Shown here piece by piece: positions 14,271 to 26,534 of a stretch of DNA of 64,000 nt; within the stretch, counting starts at the first letter, position 1, and every line of letters begins with the position of its first letter. Position numbers and translations under genes: made by a program. The notes beneath the pieces are model-generated. The model was not told where the DNA came from and did no database searches. It saw nothing but the letters and a program-made list of their open reading frames with translations. The stretch is from Pinus tabuliformis (Eukaryota; Streptophyta; Pinopsida; Pinales; Pinaceae). The stretch is taken from positions 366,641,750 through 366,705,749 of the forward strand of contig CM062814.1 in the NCBI GenBank assembly GCA_031772625.1. Direction: 5' to 3'.

Positions 14271-14760
14271 TGTATGTTTTAACCCTGTACATAAATTACC
14301 TGCATGCAAATTCTAAAAAACACATAAAATAAACAATGCGAGAGCATAACACATAAAAAACATATACATAGAGATTTTCCCTAGGATCCCAAAATGGGGA
14401 CAACCAACTTGATTTTTTCATTATGTTCATTTCAATGTTATAATACATATTTATACATGTAGAAGCATCCAATAGCATGGACCGAAAACCATCGCGTCCA
14501 AAACCATGGACCGAAAACCATATGTAAGTTCGCCCAACCTAATATAGGGTCCAAAAAAAATTTTCCCGAGGCGCTGCCCTGGACCCTGTAGAGGGGGCCT
14601 ACCCACCCCCCTCAAACCCCCCGGATAGGGGGCACTGCCGCCTCCCCTGTGACCCCCTTTCTGTGCAATCGGTGTAACAAAGGGGGGGCTCCGCCACCCC
14701 TTCTAACCCCCCGGTTCACTACATAGGTTAGTCGTGGAAAGAATATAACACAACCCAACA
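14271..14760 (-). repeat. Right (5') LTR of nested copia element
   Basis: Starts TGTATG and ends AACCCAACA on the plus strand; direct repeat of 9663-10149. Confidence 0.9.
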
Positions 14761-14765
14761 CTAAT

Positions 14766-15227
14766 GGCCATGGGCCATGGGCATGAACTCGGGTCAACCG
14801 CGAGCCCTGAACCAATTATTAAATATATATGATAATGACATTTAGTGAGGGTGGCAGGGCTGACAGCCTGCCACCCCAATTTATTTATTTATTTTTTATT
14901 TTTTTTATTAACAGTTAAAATTTCGGTGGAAATTTTTATGGGTGACTGGTGACCAATTTTCCCATTCCAATCGTCAGATTCCATGTGCCAACTGTTTGCC
15001 CAATTGTTTCCTCGTTAGTGACTACCATTGGGCCTAGTTTGACCATAAATTTGATGAACTATATCTTGAGCATACTAACTCGGATTTGAGTGTTGTTCAC
15101 GTTGTTCGAGTCACGATGACGAGAACTATGATCATCTCCTAGTTTGACTTCAATCCAACAAATTTTATTTTTTAGCATTTCCAAGACCACTTCTGAATTA
15201 TGAGCGTTTCTCGAGCCATCTAGATCA
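14766..15227 (-). repeat. Left (3') LTR of the gag-only element, second part
   Basis: From about 14930 to 15227 the sequence matches 18680-18960 (for example 'cctcgttagtgact' and 'actatatcttgagcata' against 'ggctatatcttgagcata'). This shows that the left LTR resumes after the copia insertion. It ends ..GATCA directly beside the polypurine tract. Confidence 0.75.
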
Positions 15228-15238
15228 TTCCTCCGCAC
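15228..15238 (-). promoter_or_regulatory. Polypurine tract of the gag-only element
   Basis: On the minus strand GTGCGGAGGAA lies immediately before the LTR start TGATC, the expected position of the plus-strand primer for reverse transcription. Confidence 0.65.
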
Positions 15239-15689
15239 TAAGAAGCTTTTGGTCCTCCAAAAGCATGAACATAATATGAAACTGCATGCGTCCATGTCAA
15301 ACCATACTTTGAACATCTATATTCCATGCAAATCTGGTACATTCTTTGCGATCACATACAAAAACCACACATGACTCAAACAACCCCATACTTGCCAAGA
15401 GTTTATAACACACACTCTTTGGTCAACTTTATATAATAATAGAAAGAAATACCCCAACTGTCAACAAAGGGTCAAAAGCATCATTGGTTTTTTAAGTGAT
15501 GGAAGACACATCATCATTTTTACAATTATTTGTAAAACATGGTTTGAAAAATGCAGGCATGACAAGCTACCATATCTAGTAAAACCATCTCTTACTCAAC
15601 AAAGTGAACCACAAGGAATGTGGCAGATTATCTTATTGAACATCTTTACCAGCTAGTTTCTTTAATGACGCTTTATTAGCATGGAGTAT

Positions 15690-17450
15690 CTAATACATGA
15701 CTCTATGGTGTCCATCCTCATTGCAGTAACTACAATGATTCTTCCTCCACTAAAATTTTTGGATCATCACAGAACGCTTATTCATGGTGTGCCTTTGATA
15801 ATTACCCATGGAATCCTCACTATCACTAGAATGTGATGAGTTTCTATCATCATTCATCATTGGTTGGTCACTGGTTACCTTGGAGCATTCTCCAACCTCT
15901 TTTCTAAATTATCCAAGTCCTGCATAATGACACAATTCCTCCACTTTGATGGGATTCACAATGCCCTGATCATTAATGTCGAGGCCCTTCCCCTAATACC
16001 CCATCTTCTTGAAAAATTTTGATCCAATTCCTGTAGTGTGTTTCTCAAAATAAGTGAAATCATTGTCATAAAAAGTACATGAAATTGAAGAATCACTTTG
16101 TTCCTTAGGCTTGTTATGTTGCAACTTTTCCAAGGCCTCCTCCTTGGCTTGTAACTGATGTTGCAACCTTTATTTCTCCTTCTATGCTTCTTGTAGGAGT
16201 CTTCTTAGTTAAAAATTATCTTCTTGAATTCTTTGGTTGACCTCTTTGAGTTCTTGGATCCATGCCGCATTTGGTTCCCTTTTTATTTTTGGCACAACAT
16301 CTGCTGAAATATTTGTCTCATCACCCTAATGGGAACCCAATTTGATATGTCCATGTTCTAAAATCCCAAGAGTTGCAATCTTCATTTCATCACCGGAGTC
16401 TAATACCAGGTCAATTGTTCCAACACCTCCAAACCCCACAGATGTGATCCTCTCATCATCCTCTGATTCAACTTCTTGTTATTGTTGCACAGTTGCAACT
16501 GTCTTCTGCTTCTCTTTTCTATTGTTCTTCTTAGGCCTCAATTCTTGATGTAGTTTCTAGCAATTCTCCTCATCTTGCCCTTCTTTCTCACAATGAGTAC
16601 AAGAGGATCTTTCTTCTCTTCTCTTAGTTGTTGCTGCCCTCTTCAGGTGGTAATCTTGCTCATGCTTCCCCCTCCTTTCAATATGTGCAACCTTCACACT
16701 AGCTTCATTAAGAGACTTAGGTTTAAATAATAACAGTGGATTATGTAAATAACTATGCAAAAAGCCAATATATTTCATCAACGTCTCACAACTGTCTAGT
16801 GGAACAGTCAGCACTAATGCTTGTTTTGTAAACTCCTCTGTAAGATTCTAAACTATTTGAACTTTACTTTGTTCAAATGTTTCCATTCCATCATAACTTT
16901 CTGTATATAACCCAATGGGTAAAATTGTCCTCTTAAAGCATAAATGAACTCAGACGAAGATGAAATAATTTTATGACTACTGTTACCACCTTGTTGAAAC
17001 TTGTTTTCCTACCTAACGAGAGCACTACCACTCAATTGAAGGGATGCTAGATGGGTCTTGGCTTCATCCTCTTTGATTTGTTGTATGCAGAAATATACTT
17101 CAACTTCTCTTATCTAGTTATCTAGCTTTTTTGCATTAGATTCTCCAATAAATATAGGTAAATCAAACTTGACATCCAGCTTGAAAAATGGATTTTTACA
17201 TGCATTCCTATGATGTCTGCTAGAATTATGGGAGGAGGAAGAATAAAAACTTTCACTGGAGGATGGAGAGGGAGGGGCTCTTCTCCTCCCCTTCATGATT
17301 TACTGAAGCATGATCATCTAGTTCTTTCTTCTCAGACTTGATTGTCTTACCATATTTTGCAAAAAACTTGTCAACTTTCTCTACCATGGTGAAGAAGATC
17401 TTGCGATAATTTTGTTCTTCCTTCAATCAAGCTTCTTCATCTATCATGTT
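15690..17450 (-). pseudogene. gag pseudogene with zinc knuckle and G-patch-like motif
   Basis: The minus-strand translation, with several frame changes and stops, runs in order through these parts: a capsid start near 17200-17110 (FKLDVKFDLPIFIGE, AKKLDNWI); a middle (EVEVYF, EAKTHLASLQLSGSAL, FYPLGYIQ); YIGFLHSYL and NEASVKVAHIE at 16770-16680; a knuckle CTHCEKEGQDEENC at 16600-16557 whose histidine is replaced by Gln; a charged linker; a G-patch-like stretch near 16030-15940 (KFFKKMGY, GKGLDINDQGIVNPI); and a second Cys/His cluster (CSYCNEDGHH) near 15740. The first part is the gag of a widespread plant LTR family. A G-patch after gag usually marks nucleic-acid binding. No pol motif follows before the LTR at 15227. 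Confidence 0.65.
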
Positions 17451-17564
17451 CCGTCTTCATGTTTCACACCCTGCTTTTGAATCAAAGGAATTGAGTTTTC
17501 CTTCTCATCTTTGGAGCTTATTCTTGGTTAGCATTCACTCATGCAACTAACATCAAGAAGACTT

Positions 17565-17576
17565 GCTCTGATACCA
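17565..17576 (-). promoter_or_regulatory. Primer binding site (initiator-Met tRNA) of the gag-only element
   Basis: The minus strand reads TGGTATCAGAGC, complementary to the 3' end of plant initiator-Met tRNA. It lies four bases inside the LTR boundary at 17581. Confidence 0.85.
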
Positions 17577-17580
17577 AACT

Positions 17581-18960
17581 TTACCCAGTTTTTTTACTTC
17601 ATGGATGCATACATAATTGCATTTAAAAGAGCATGTAACCAAGTAACATAGACACATGAAAATAAGCAGAAATCAAAAGAAACATGAGATCAAATGCACA
17701 AGACGATTTGATTATAAAGTTCACCCAGTGTGGGCTACATCTCCTGGCTTTCTCAATGTAAGGGGAGCTCTTTCATAAAATGACAACAAAAATAAATTAC
17801 AATCCACTTTACATAAATGACCCTTAGACCTCCATTTTCGAGCATGGACTAAAAATGAAAATACCAGCTACAAAAATGGACGTCACCACTTGATATGTAG
17901 CACAAAATCATGTCAAACAACTATAAACTTGGCCCCTTTCTGACATCATCGAAATTTGGACCCTCAGGAATCTTGAAGATTCCCCAAAGATTCCTTCCTG
18001 GATATGGGCAAAAAATATGGTGCTCGGATGAAAATTCTGAGTACACAACTGTGCTTCCTATGAAATTATGAGAAAAATGACTATAAAGTCGAAATCTTTC
18101 CACCTCTGCAAAAAATGTGTCTCTAAGGGAATCTTTTAGATTTTGTAAAGATTCCTCATAATTGAGAGCCTGAAATTCTTATCCTCAAATGAGGAAATGA
18201 ACCACACCATCATGTTCCCTATGAAATTCTAGTTCTTTTGAGTATAAAGTTGACATGAATTAGAAAATGTAAAAAATTACCCTCCAAAGAATCTTTTAGA
18301 TTCCTCAATGTTCCATGAAATATTTTGTAGAATATTCTAGGGAATATTCCCCTAGAGTATTCTTGTCTCAAAAAATGTTCGTGACATGGTGGAGTTCTGC
18401 CTCGGCTCTTGGTTTCACTTGGCCTTCGCTTCCTTTGCTCCAGGCCAATGAATTAACTCGGTTTATAAACACCTTAGCGGGCAGAGAATACAAGGAAAGC
18501 CCATTTGGGCGTATGGCTAGGTTGTTTGGCTTGGAGGGTGGAGGTCCCAGGGTCAAGTCCACGAACCTCCCCTAAATAACACAGATTTTTAATTTTTTAC
18601 GGTGTGCTTTGTTAAACCGTTGGCACGTGGTCTAAATAAGGAGATGATCAACATTTTTTAACCATTGGTGGTGGCTACAAATTTGCAACAAAATTCCCTG
18701 TTCCGACCACTAAATTCCATGCACCAACAGTTTACCAAACTTTTGCCTCGTTAGTGACTGCCATTATGCTGAGTTTGACCAGAAATTTGACTGGCTATAT
18801 CTTGAGCATACGAACTCATATATTAGTGTTGTTCACGCTTGGAATTAGGACGATGAGCGTTATGATTTGGTCCTAGTTTGACAACAATCCAACAACTTTA
18901 TTTTTTAGCTTTTCCAAGGCCACTTCTGAATTTTGATCATTTTTGGAGTGACGTGGATCA
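17581..18960 (-). repeat. Right (5') LTR of the gag-only element
   Basis: About 1380 bp, homologous to the split left LTR. Its inner end (TTACCCAG) is mutated relative to TGATCCAG in the left copy, while its outer end keeps GGATCA. It lacks roughly 300 bp that the left LTR carries around the copia insertion site. It is followed by ACATA, the partner of ACATC at 8415-8419. Confidence 0.8.
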
Positions 18961-18965
18961 ACATA

Positions 18966-19540
18966 GGATGAGCTAAAACCATGGTTTCCTCTCTATCCTT
19001 CTCCACCCATGCATGAATAAATTGTGAACTTCCCATCCCATCACACAAGCAGTGGATAAATCCCACACGAAAAACAAACCCTCTAGATCTCAATCGCATA
19101 CCTACGCTGACAAACGAATGTTACAGATCATTCACATACATATATACACATAGTTGTTTCTTTAATAGGAAACAAATTTACCTGAACCACTCGTGGTGGA
19201 ATTCCCACAAAGTTATCAATATCGACCTTATAAAGTAGCTTCTTCCAAGTCCTGCAAGACTTCTGACACTATGGAAGTTTTCAATAGTCAAATTCGTGGA
19301 AGCTTCAACAAATACAACCCCTTCTCCATTGCAGATGAACTCTAGCCTACCATTTCTCTTGTTTTGCAAGTCACGTGATCTTATTAGACTTCCTAAACAA
19401 AGGATAATAGGAAACCAAGACTTTGGAGAGTGCTTTTTTGGCATTACCATTCTCATCTCGAGAAGAAATAAAACCATAGAATCTAAGCATGGTAATAAGA
19501 CAATACTAGTTTGCTTTGCTCATTCGGTATGTTGAATGGA
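18966..19540 (-). pseudogene. BAHD acyltransferase pseudogene fragment (two exons)
   Basis: BAHD enzymes transfer acyl groups from CoA to alcohols or amines in plant specialised metabolism. On the minus strand a first exon (about 19540-19182) gives KALSKVLVSYYPL, RNGRLEFICNGEGVVFVEAS and NFHSVRSLAGL, ending KVDIDNFVGIPPRVVQ. It has a GT donor (gtaaat) and an intron of about 80 bp. The second exon, from 19101, reads MRLRSRGFVFRVGF, then HCLCDG, the catalytic HxxxDG motif, then MGSSQFIHAW. At least two frameshifts break exon 1 (near 19375 and near 19255), and the N-terminus and C-terminal half (DFGWG region) are absent. The reading stops at the right LTR of the gag-only element. Intron placement between the two halves is usual for the family. 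Substrate cannot be inferred. Confidence 0.8.
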
Positions 19541-22145
19541 ATGGTAGCTACAATACACAAAAGAAAGAGAAAGCTCCATTTATTTATGATAACATGGGGA
19601 AGTAAATTATAGTTTTCCACTCTGTGACTTTATAGTAGTAGTCCACTCACCCCAAGCACAAACAAGGTTCATTATGGATATTGCTCAGTTAGTGAAGAAT
19701 GCAGGGATTGGAATGTAAGCAGTATGTTAGGTTTGAGAGTTTAATGGAGACCCGAGTTGTGCCTCACACAAGGATCTCCCTTGCATGAGGTCCATATGCA
19801 TGTTCTTTTATTCAATATTTCTTTTTAAATTAAAATTTTCACATTTCACCAGTGAAATATGGAGGGTTGTTACTCTCTATGTTTTTTGCCCTAACTAACT
19901 TTAGATGAAAAAATGCTGGTAGGTTAGGTTGAGCCAAGCTGATGTTTTGCTAAAGGCTTTCATGAGCTCTATGAAGAAGATGTAAGACCCACCGCCTAAA
20001 AGAAACTAGTAGTTGTTTTCCTACTTGTCACTTAAAATATTGAAGTAACTATTGGTGATTGCTTTTCACAACTTGCTCTTGGACATACTAGTGGGAAGTT
20101 CATATGAAGTTTTGGATAATAATGCTTTATTACCTTTTCATCTATATAAAAAAGAAAATCAATTTAAAAAAAGATATTTTAATTTTTTTTTTAATATGTT
20201 TTAAATTATGCAACGACTAAATTTTGAATAAATAACTTTAAAGTATAAATTAAAATGAATAATTAAAAGTAAAGGTATAAAATAAATTATAAATTTATAT
20301 TGATATTTATAAACTAGTGTGGATATTATATATAATGTCTTATAAGAGAGATGGAAAGAAAGAAAGAAATAAAAGATGTCATTTTTATGTTTTGCATTAT
20401 TTTTTTAAGTTAATATATTCAGTGATTTCATTGATTATATAATATTTAAATTTTAAATTAAAAAAAATTAAAATGTAAACTAAAGTGATTAAATTATAAA
20501 TTGATATTATTAATATTATTGTATGTATATTTAGTAAATTTTAGTAATCAAGTTATTATGTGGAAGTTGATTTATTGTTTCACAAATAAGGAGGTCTGAC
20601 ACACCAATTTTATGTATTTGGTTGTCAAAGACACTTTCAAGGAAAATATTAGCAACAAGTAAGCCAAAATCTCAAAGATTTTTATCTATGTAGAAGTTTA
20701 TGAATGTGTAATGTTTCGGTAGTTTTTCTATCTTCATAGAATTATTGTTTTTAAATTGGTTATATTTATTATAAATTATTGGTTAGTTAATAAGAATGCT
20801 TATTATAATGAGAATGTGGTTTGACACATTATTATTATCTAGTGGATTCAAAATATTATTATTATATAGTGGCCAATAAGGTGTAGATATATACTCCTAT
20901 CAATGTTTTCTCTTTCTTAAGTTTTTAATCAATTACTTCCCACCATACTTTAAGTCAACCTTTGCATACTTATCAAAATATACTTCTCATCATTATTTAT
21001 ATAGGAGTAAACTTGTAAATGTGTAGACATCTCATTTTATCAATTCCCTCCAAATCAAGAATATAGGATTTGATTTGCCTATTAACCATTATTAATTTAG
21101 CATTGACCAATGCAAGTTATAATAATTTTGTAATTTTTTCTAGAATATAATTTATAAGCAACATTTATTTTAAATGAATCGTAAATTTTACATTCAATAC
21201 AATTCATATAATAAAAAATTTACCCATCATCAATATTTAGTTAATAATTAATATCCTCCTCTTCAGTGTTCCCTTCCCTTGCTTTAGGGGTATGCTAATT
21301 TATCTCTATACCAAATTAATATTACCACCATGTACCACGTTGATGGTATCATTTATTCACACCATCCAATCTCGCTTAATTTTTTATTCCCATTTGGGTC
21401 AGATTTTGTTTACATGTATTAATGACCTGTTTATGTCCATTTAACAGCCTGCAAGAAATGTGCTTTATATCATATGTTTGATGTAAAATGATAAATTGTT
21501 TTATGGTTTTTTCAATGTACAATATATATATATATATATTTTTAATAATTTTAATGGTATTGAATTACACAATCTACAAGTTTTTATTTAATTTAAAACA
21601 AATTTTATTCATATATACAAATTAAATTACGCAATGTAAGATTAGTTTATTAAAACTATATAAAATTAAATCAATTAAACTAACACAACCATATTAAAAA
21701 TATTAATGTGGTTGATATAAGCCGAAAATTTCAGTTGTACCTACCATTGATAAATATATAATAATAGAAATGATATTACAAAAAAACTATTACAATAAAA
21801 ATATTATTATTCTCATTATAATTAATAATATATATTAAGTATTATTGAATATTAAATGTAATTTATTATTATTTAATTTTAAATGATGTAATATACATTA
21901 GTTATTTAATAATATTTATTTGATAATAGTAGTAATAATAATAAATAATAATAATCTTAATAACAATAATTAATTTAAAATGCTTATAATAATATTTAAG
22001 TATTAATTCATTATTAATTACTAATTCATATTATTATTATTAATTATTATCAACAAATCATTATTAATTAGTTATTAGATATTAAATATTTATTAATTAT
22101 CAATTAATTGTGAATTACTAATTATGAATGAATGAATGAATTAAT
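19541..22145. other. AT-rich intergenic stretch, no gene seen
   Basis: No open frame of note lies here. It holds scattered poly-A/T, a short (TA)n at about 21522-21540, and AAT/TTA-rich low-complexity sequence from about 21740 to 22140 that ends in a (GAAT)n run near 22125-22140. Element remnants too decayed to name are possible. Confidence 0.5.
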
Positions 22146-22149
22146 TTGT

Positions 22150-22750
22150 TACAACGTGACATTGGACCATGGTTGACCATAATTGAATTTATAAAACATG
22201 GTTGATCATAGTTGAATAATATTAAACCCAAGGGACCAATATTATAAATGCAAGGTATATAAACCCTAAGATAAATATTATACACTAAAATAAACATGGT
22301 TGGCCATGGTCGATTTTCATACTAAGACAATCCTTGTTGCAATGTGACGTTGGACCATGGTTGACCATCCTTGGCTAGAATTTATTTTCAAATTGACAGA
22401 ATCTGTCTCACAATGTGACATTGTACCATGGTTGACCATGATTGACCATGGTAGATTCTCATATTGAGACAATATTTGTCACAATGTGATGTTGGACCAT
22501 GGTTGACCGTGATTGAGGTTATAAAACATAATTGACCATGATTTATATTATAAACCCAAGGGAATAATAAACATTAGATATTAATACAAAACAATGAAGG
22601 GATTATAAACCTATGGGAATAATATTAAACACTAGGAATATGAACCCTTAGATTAATAAACTTAATGGATTAATAAGCCCAACGTATAAAAATTATAAAC
22701 CCAACATATATATACCCTAAGATAAATATTATAAATCCTTAAATAAATGG
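22150..22750. repeat. GGTTGACCATGG-type repeat array, block 1
   Basis: Repeated modules alternate here. One is built on 'accatggttgaccatg' followed by 'gacaat..ttgtcacaatgtgac'. The other has the form 'ataaacccaagggaataat(a)aac'. Copies are degenerate but in constant order. The same modules recur at 24366-25646 and 30805-31560. The core is rich in the palindrome CCATGG and in TTGACC. The family is not recognised. Confidence 0.8.
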
Positions 22751-24365
22751 TGAGCCCTGGAATTGCACCAAGAGTGATGCAACTCCCATGGATTCTCAAC
22801 TCTACTTATCAACTTGGGATTTGCACAAACTTCAAGGTGACAATGTTATATGCATGTAAATCAATGTTCTATTTGTGCGAAATCTGTGATAACGAGACTA
22901 ACACCATTATGTTTTTGCAGTAAAGGAAGATGAGGGTTTGCAGTGGCCTAGGAGCCTCTCTTGATCATGAAGTCATGACTGGGGATCAACATACTTCTAA
23001 AATAAGTCAAAGTTGTAGTAAGGATACAAAATGGTGAATAAAAATGTTGCTACAAGAGGTTTCTACAGGTGCCCTCTATTCCTACAGGAGGGCTTGTAAT
23101 GTTACAAGAGGACTACCGAAAATGTTTAAGAGGTGAAAATGATGGTTTAAGGTTATGGAAATGGTGGATGGAGGTTGAGGTAAATGAGTGAAGGGCGGCC
23201 AAATCCCCTAGCCAAGCTCAAAGCCTTTTTAGGGCTTGTTTTGCACTAGGAGGGATGCTCTCAGTGACCCTAGGAAAATAGTCTCATTAAACATAATTTT
23301 TGGGACAAAATTTTGGGTTCAAAAGAGAAGGTGAAGGAGTTCAAGATGGAGGTGGTGAAGGTGCCCTTGTCTGCAGATTCAAACAACATTGCAATCATCA
23401 CATGCGTACACCCATTTATCATTGAGAAAATGAAACAACTAGCAGTAGAAAATATGAGTTGAATTTAAATGTTATCTAATATATGTCAGAAATCTGATCT
23501 AATCAATAAAAATACTACTAAGCTACAACAAGGACATGAAAAAGAAGGTTTCTAACACAAATATTCTTCCAATAAATCATAGACATAATACTTTTGGGCT
23601 ATGGTTGTAAATACTTCTATTCATGCTCCCATGAGAGAGATGATGTAGATGTTGCGATCATATATTTTGATGGATTATTCTCTACTAAAATGAAAGAGAC
23701 TAAGCAATACTCTGAAACTAAAAGAGTTACAAATACACAAGAGAGACCTAATCCACTAGGTTGGGCCCAAACCCAAGAGCCTCATCCCTATGGAACTAAC
23801 TCGATGATGAATCAACAAGAAACTTATCATTATCATTGAATCAAAGTCTAATAAATCAAATAATTATACTAAGTTGTTAAGTTCAATAGCTACCTAGTTG
23901 AAAATAAAACTCGAATCCTCATCAGCTCTTCTACAGGCTTATTTATACAAGAGGGTAGCTACTAGAAGCTCCCTAGAAAATAGGAATATTTGTCTCCTAC
24001 AACTCAAGAATGGTGGATCATGTTCCTCAATACTTGCACTTACTTGGATACTAATGACCTTGAGATGATGAGAGAGAGAGAGAGAGTTTTGTGATCTTGG
24101 ATTAATTGAGGGAGTTAAAGAGGTGGACAACTCCATAGATTATCTCCTTGTTGTCTACTCCAAGACACTGCATCGAAATCATCTCAAAAATTGCTCCATT
24201 TCTTGCAATTAAGCCATATTAGGCCACATGACATGACAAACATCTTTTAGTCTTCTCACTAGGCATAATATAAAAAAAAATGTAAATAAATGTGAGGAAG
24301 AGATAGTTCCAAAGATGGAGGATGGCATCATGACCCTTATAATGTACCTATTGATGAGCCTCATC
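22751..24365. mobile_element. Unclassified 1.6-kb insertion inside the repeat array
   Basis: This block has no copies of the surrounding repeat. It starts TGAGCC and ends CTCATCA. The flanks 'ataaatgg' (22743-22750) and 'ataaacatgg' (24366-24375) look like an imperfect duplication of array sequence. It has no coding domain and no clear terminal inverted repeat, and includes a (GA)n run near 24070. The TG..CA ends would fit a solo LTR, but that is only a suggestion. Confidence 0.35.
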
Positions 24366-25646
24366 AATAAACATGGTTGACCATGGTTAATTTTCATAAT
24401 GAGATAATCCTTGGCACAACGCAACATTGGACCATGGTTGACCATGCTTGACTATGATTGATTTTCATATAGAGACAATATTTGTCACAATGTGACATTG
24501 GAAAATGTTTGACCATGGTTCATTTTCATATTGAGATAATCATTGTCACAATGTGACCTTCAATCATGGTTGGCTTTGATTGAACATGGTTGATGATGAT
24601 TGATATTATAAACCCAAGGGAATAATAAACACAAGGGATTAATACTAAAACCCTAAGGGATTATGAACCCGAAGGAATAATATTAAACCGAACGGACTAA
24701 TATTATAAACCTAAGGTATATAAACTCTAAGATATATATTATAGACATTAAAATAAACCTTGTTTATAATGGTTGAGCATGGTTTATTTCCATATTGAGA
24801 CAATCCTTGTCACAATGCGACGTTGGAACATGGTTGACCATGATTAACTATGGTTGATTTTCATATCAACACAATATTTATCATAATGTGACATTCGCCC
24901 ATGGTTGACCATCATTGACCATGGATGACAATGTTTAATTTTATAAAACATGGTTGAACATGGCTTACTAAGGTTGACCATGATTATCATATTAAAACAA
25001 TCTTTGTCATAATATGATGTTGGACCATGGTTGAAAAAATGATTGATTTTCATATTGAGATAATCTTTGTCACAATGTGACGTAAGAGCATGGTTCACCA
25101 TGATTAACCATGCTTAACCACGAATGATTTTATAAAATATGATTGAGATTGAATTTTTAAAACAGGGTTGACCAATGTTGACCATGATCGATATTATAAA
25201 CCCAAGGGAATAATAAACCATAGGGATTAATACTAAAAATCCAAGGGATTATAAACCCAAGGGAACAATACTAAACCCTAGGAGTATGAACCCTTAGATT
25301 AATAAACCGAAGTGCTTGATATTATAAACCCAAAGGATAAAAATTATAAACCCTGAGATAAATATTATAAACACTAAAGTAAACATGGTTGACCATATTT
25401 TATTTCCATATTAAGAAAATCCTTATCGCAATGCAAATTGGGACCATAGTTGACCATGATTGATTTTCATATTGAGAGAATCCTATCATAATGCGATGTT
25501 GGACCATGGTTGGTTTTCATATTGAGACAACCATTTTCACAATGCGACATTTGACCATGGTTGACCATGGTTGGCTATGATTAACCACGGTAGACCATGG
25601 TTGATATTATAAAACCAAGGGATTAATACTAAAACTCGAAGGAATT
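24366..25646. repeat. GGTTGACCATGG-type repeat array, block 2
   Basis: Same alternating modules as block 1, with about ten returns of 'gacaatc..tgtcacaatg(c/t)gac(g/a)tt' and several 'cccaagggaataat' modules. It is cut at the right by the copia element starting at 25651. Confidence 0.8.
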
Positions 25647-25650
25647 ATGT

Positions 25651-26112
25651 TGTTAGAATTAATTAACAGAACAATGAAATACATAAAAAATTGTGGAAAC
25701 ACAAATAAAGAAATGCGTAAAACAAGAGAGACATAAATGTACCTGGTTCACCTTCTTTGGGCTATGTATATGGTGAAACAACCAATCTTTCCTTTTATAT
25801 TATCCAACAAAATGAATAAATACAACCTATAAGAGATTTATTGTAATTTCCTCTTCGCTCTCACACACTCCTCTCCTAGTCTCACTCAGAATAATAATGC
25901 AGAACCGCAATAAAATTCCCTCATATAAATCGAGGGTTTCCTTCTAGGGAAAAAAACCCTAAATTAACATAACTTCTACCATCATATCATCCGCCTAATG
26001 AATGACCCAAAATTGACTATGAAATTACAATATTTTGCAAGGTAATTTTTCATCTATTTTTTGCTTTGGGTGGGGGGGGTGGCACATAAAATCATTGTTT
26101 CCCCACTAGACA
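25651..26112 (-). repeat. Left (3') LTR of the array-nested copia element
   Basis: Begins TGTTAGAATT; matches 30289-30779 including 'ataatgca(g/c)aaccgcaataaa' and 'cttctaccatca'. Confidence 0.8.
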
Positions 26113-26534
26113 CCCCTCACAACAATTAAACATGAGATGTTGTTGCCCTATTAAGAACAGGGATCCACTGTGACTGAAACAAAAATAATTTCGAACAATC
26201 AGGAAGATAATCAGGCTCCACACCGAATGATTTCCCACTTGGAGACTGATTATATAAACTCCATTGTTGCTTCAATTGCTGGACAATGACTCCACTTGGA
26301 CCTGGTTATCTCTCCTCTTCACGATCATACTTTAATACCAATTGTAACAGAGCATAATCTCATTTTCTCCCTAGTTACAACTTTTTCTAACATATCTGTA
26401 GGATTCTGTCTAGTGTGTATATTTTCTAGCTTCAACTATCCATTTTCCAAAATTGGCTATGTGAAACGGTAATTGAGTTGTATATTTTTAATATTGGGAT
26501 GAAATGTTGAGTTTTTTGCAAGATAAATGACACT

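Larger units (their letters stand above)
9663..14760 (-). mobile_element. Complete Ty1/copia element nested in an LTR
   Basis: Two LTRs of about 490 bp (9663-10149 and 14271-14760) flank gag-pol on the minus strand. The PBS is TGGTATCAGAGC (14257-14268) with a two-base spacer, and the PPT is AAGTGGGAGAA (10150-10160). Target duplications are CTAAC (9658-9662) and CTAAT (14761-14765). LTRs differ at about one base in ten by eye, so the insertion is old. Gag-pol is complete in order but has many stops and some frameshifts. It interrupts the left LTR of the gag-only element and is therefore younger than it. Confidence 0.9.
8420..18960 (-). mobile_element. Gag-only LTR retrotransposon (TR-GAG/LARD type) with nested copia insertion
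   Basis: Two long terminal repeats in direct orientation enclose only about 2.35 kb of interior (15228-17580), which encodes gag. On the minus strand the LTR begins TGATC and ends GATCA, as preserved in the left copy. A PBS matching the initiator-Met tRNA 3' end lies at 17565-17576. A purine tract (GTGCGGAGGAA on the minus strand) abuts the 3' LTR at 15228-15238. Target duplications are ACATC (8415-8419) and ACATA (18961-18965), 4 of 5 identical. The left LTR is split by the copia element at 9663-14760. There is no protease, reverse transcriptase or integrase, so it must be non-autonomous. The right LTR lacks about 300 bp present in the left. Confidence 0.75.

Noticed and set aside
19900..20010. 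Possible copia RNase H end ('gatgttttgctaaaggcttt', like ADVLTKA)
   Set aside because: Only a few residues match and nothing supporting lies upstream or downstream.
23594..23839. 81-codon ORF in the 1.6-kb insertion
   Set aside because: No recognisable motif, short, and no homologous frame in the window.
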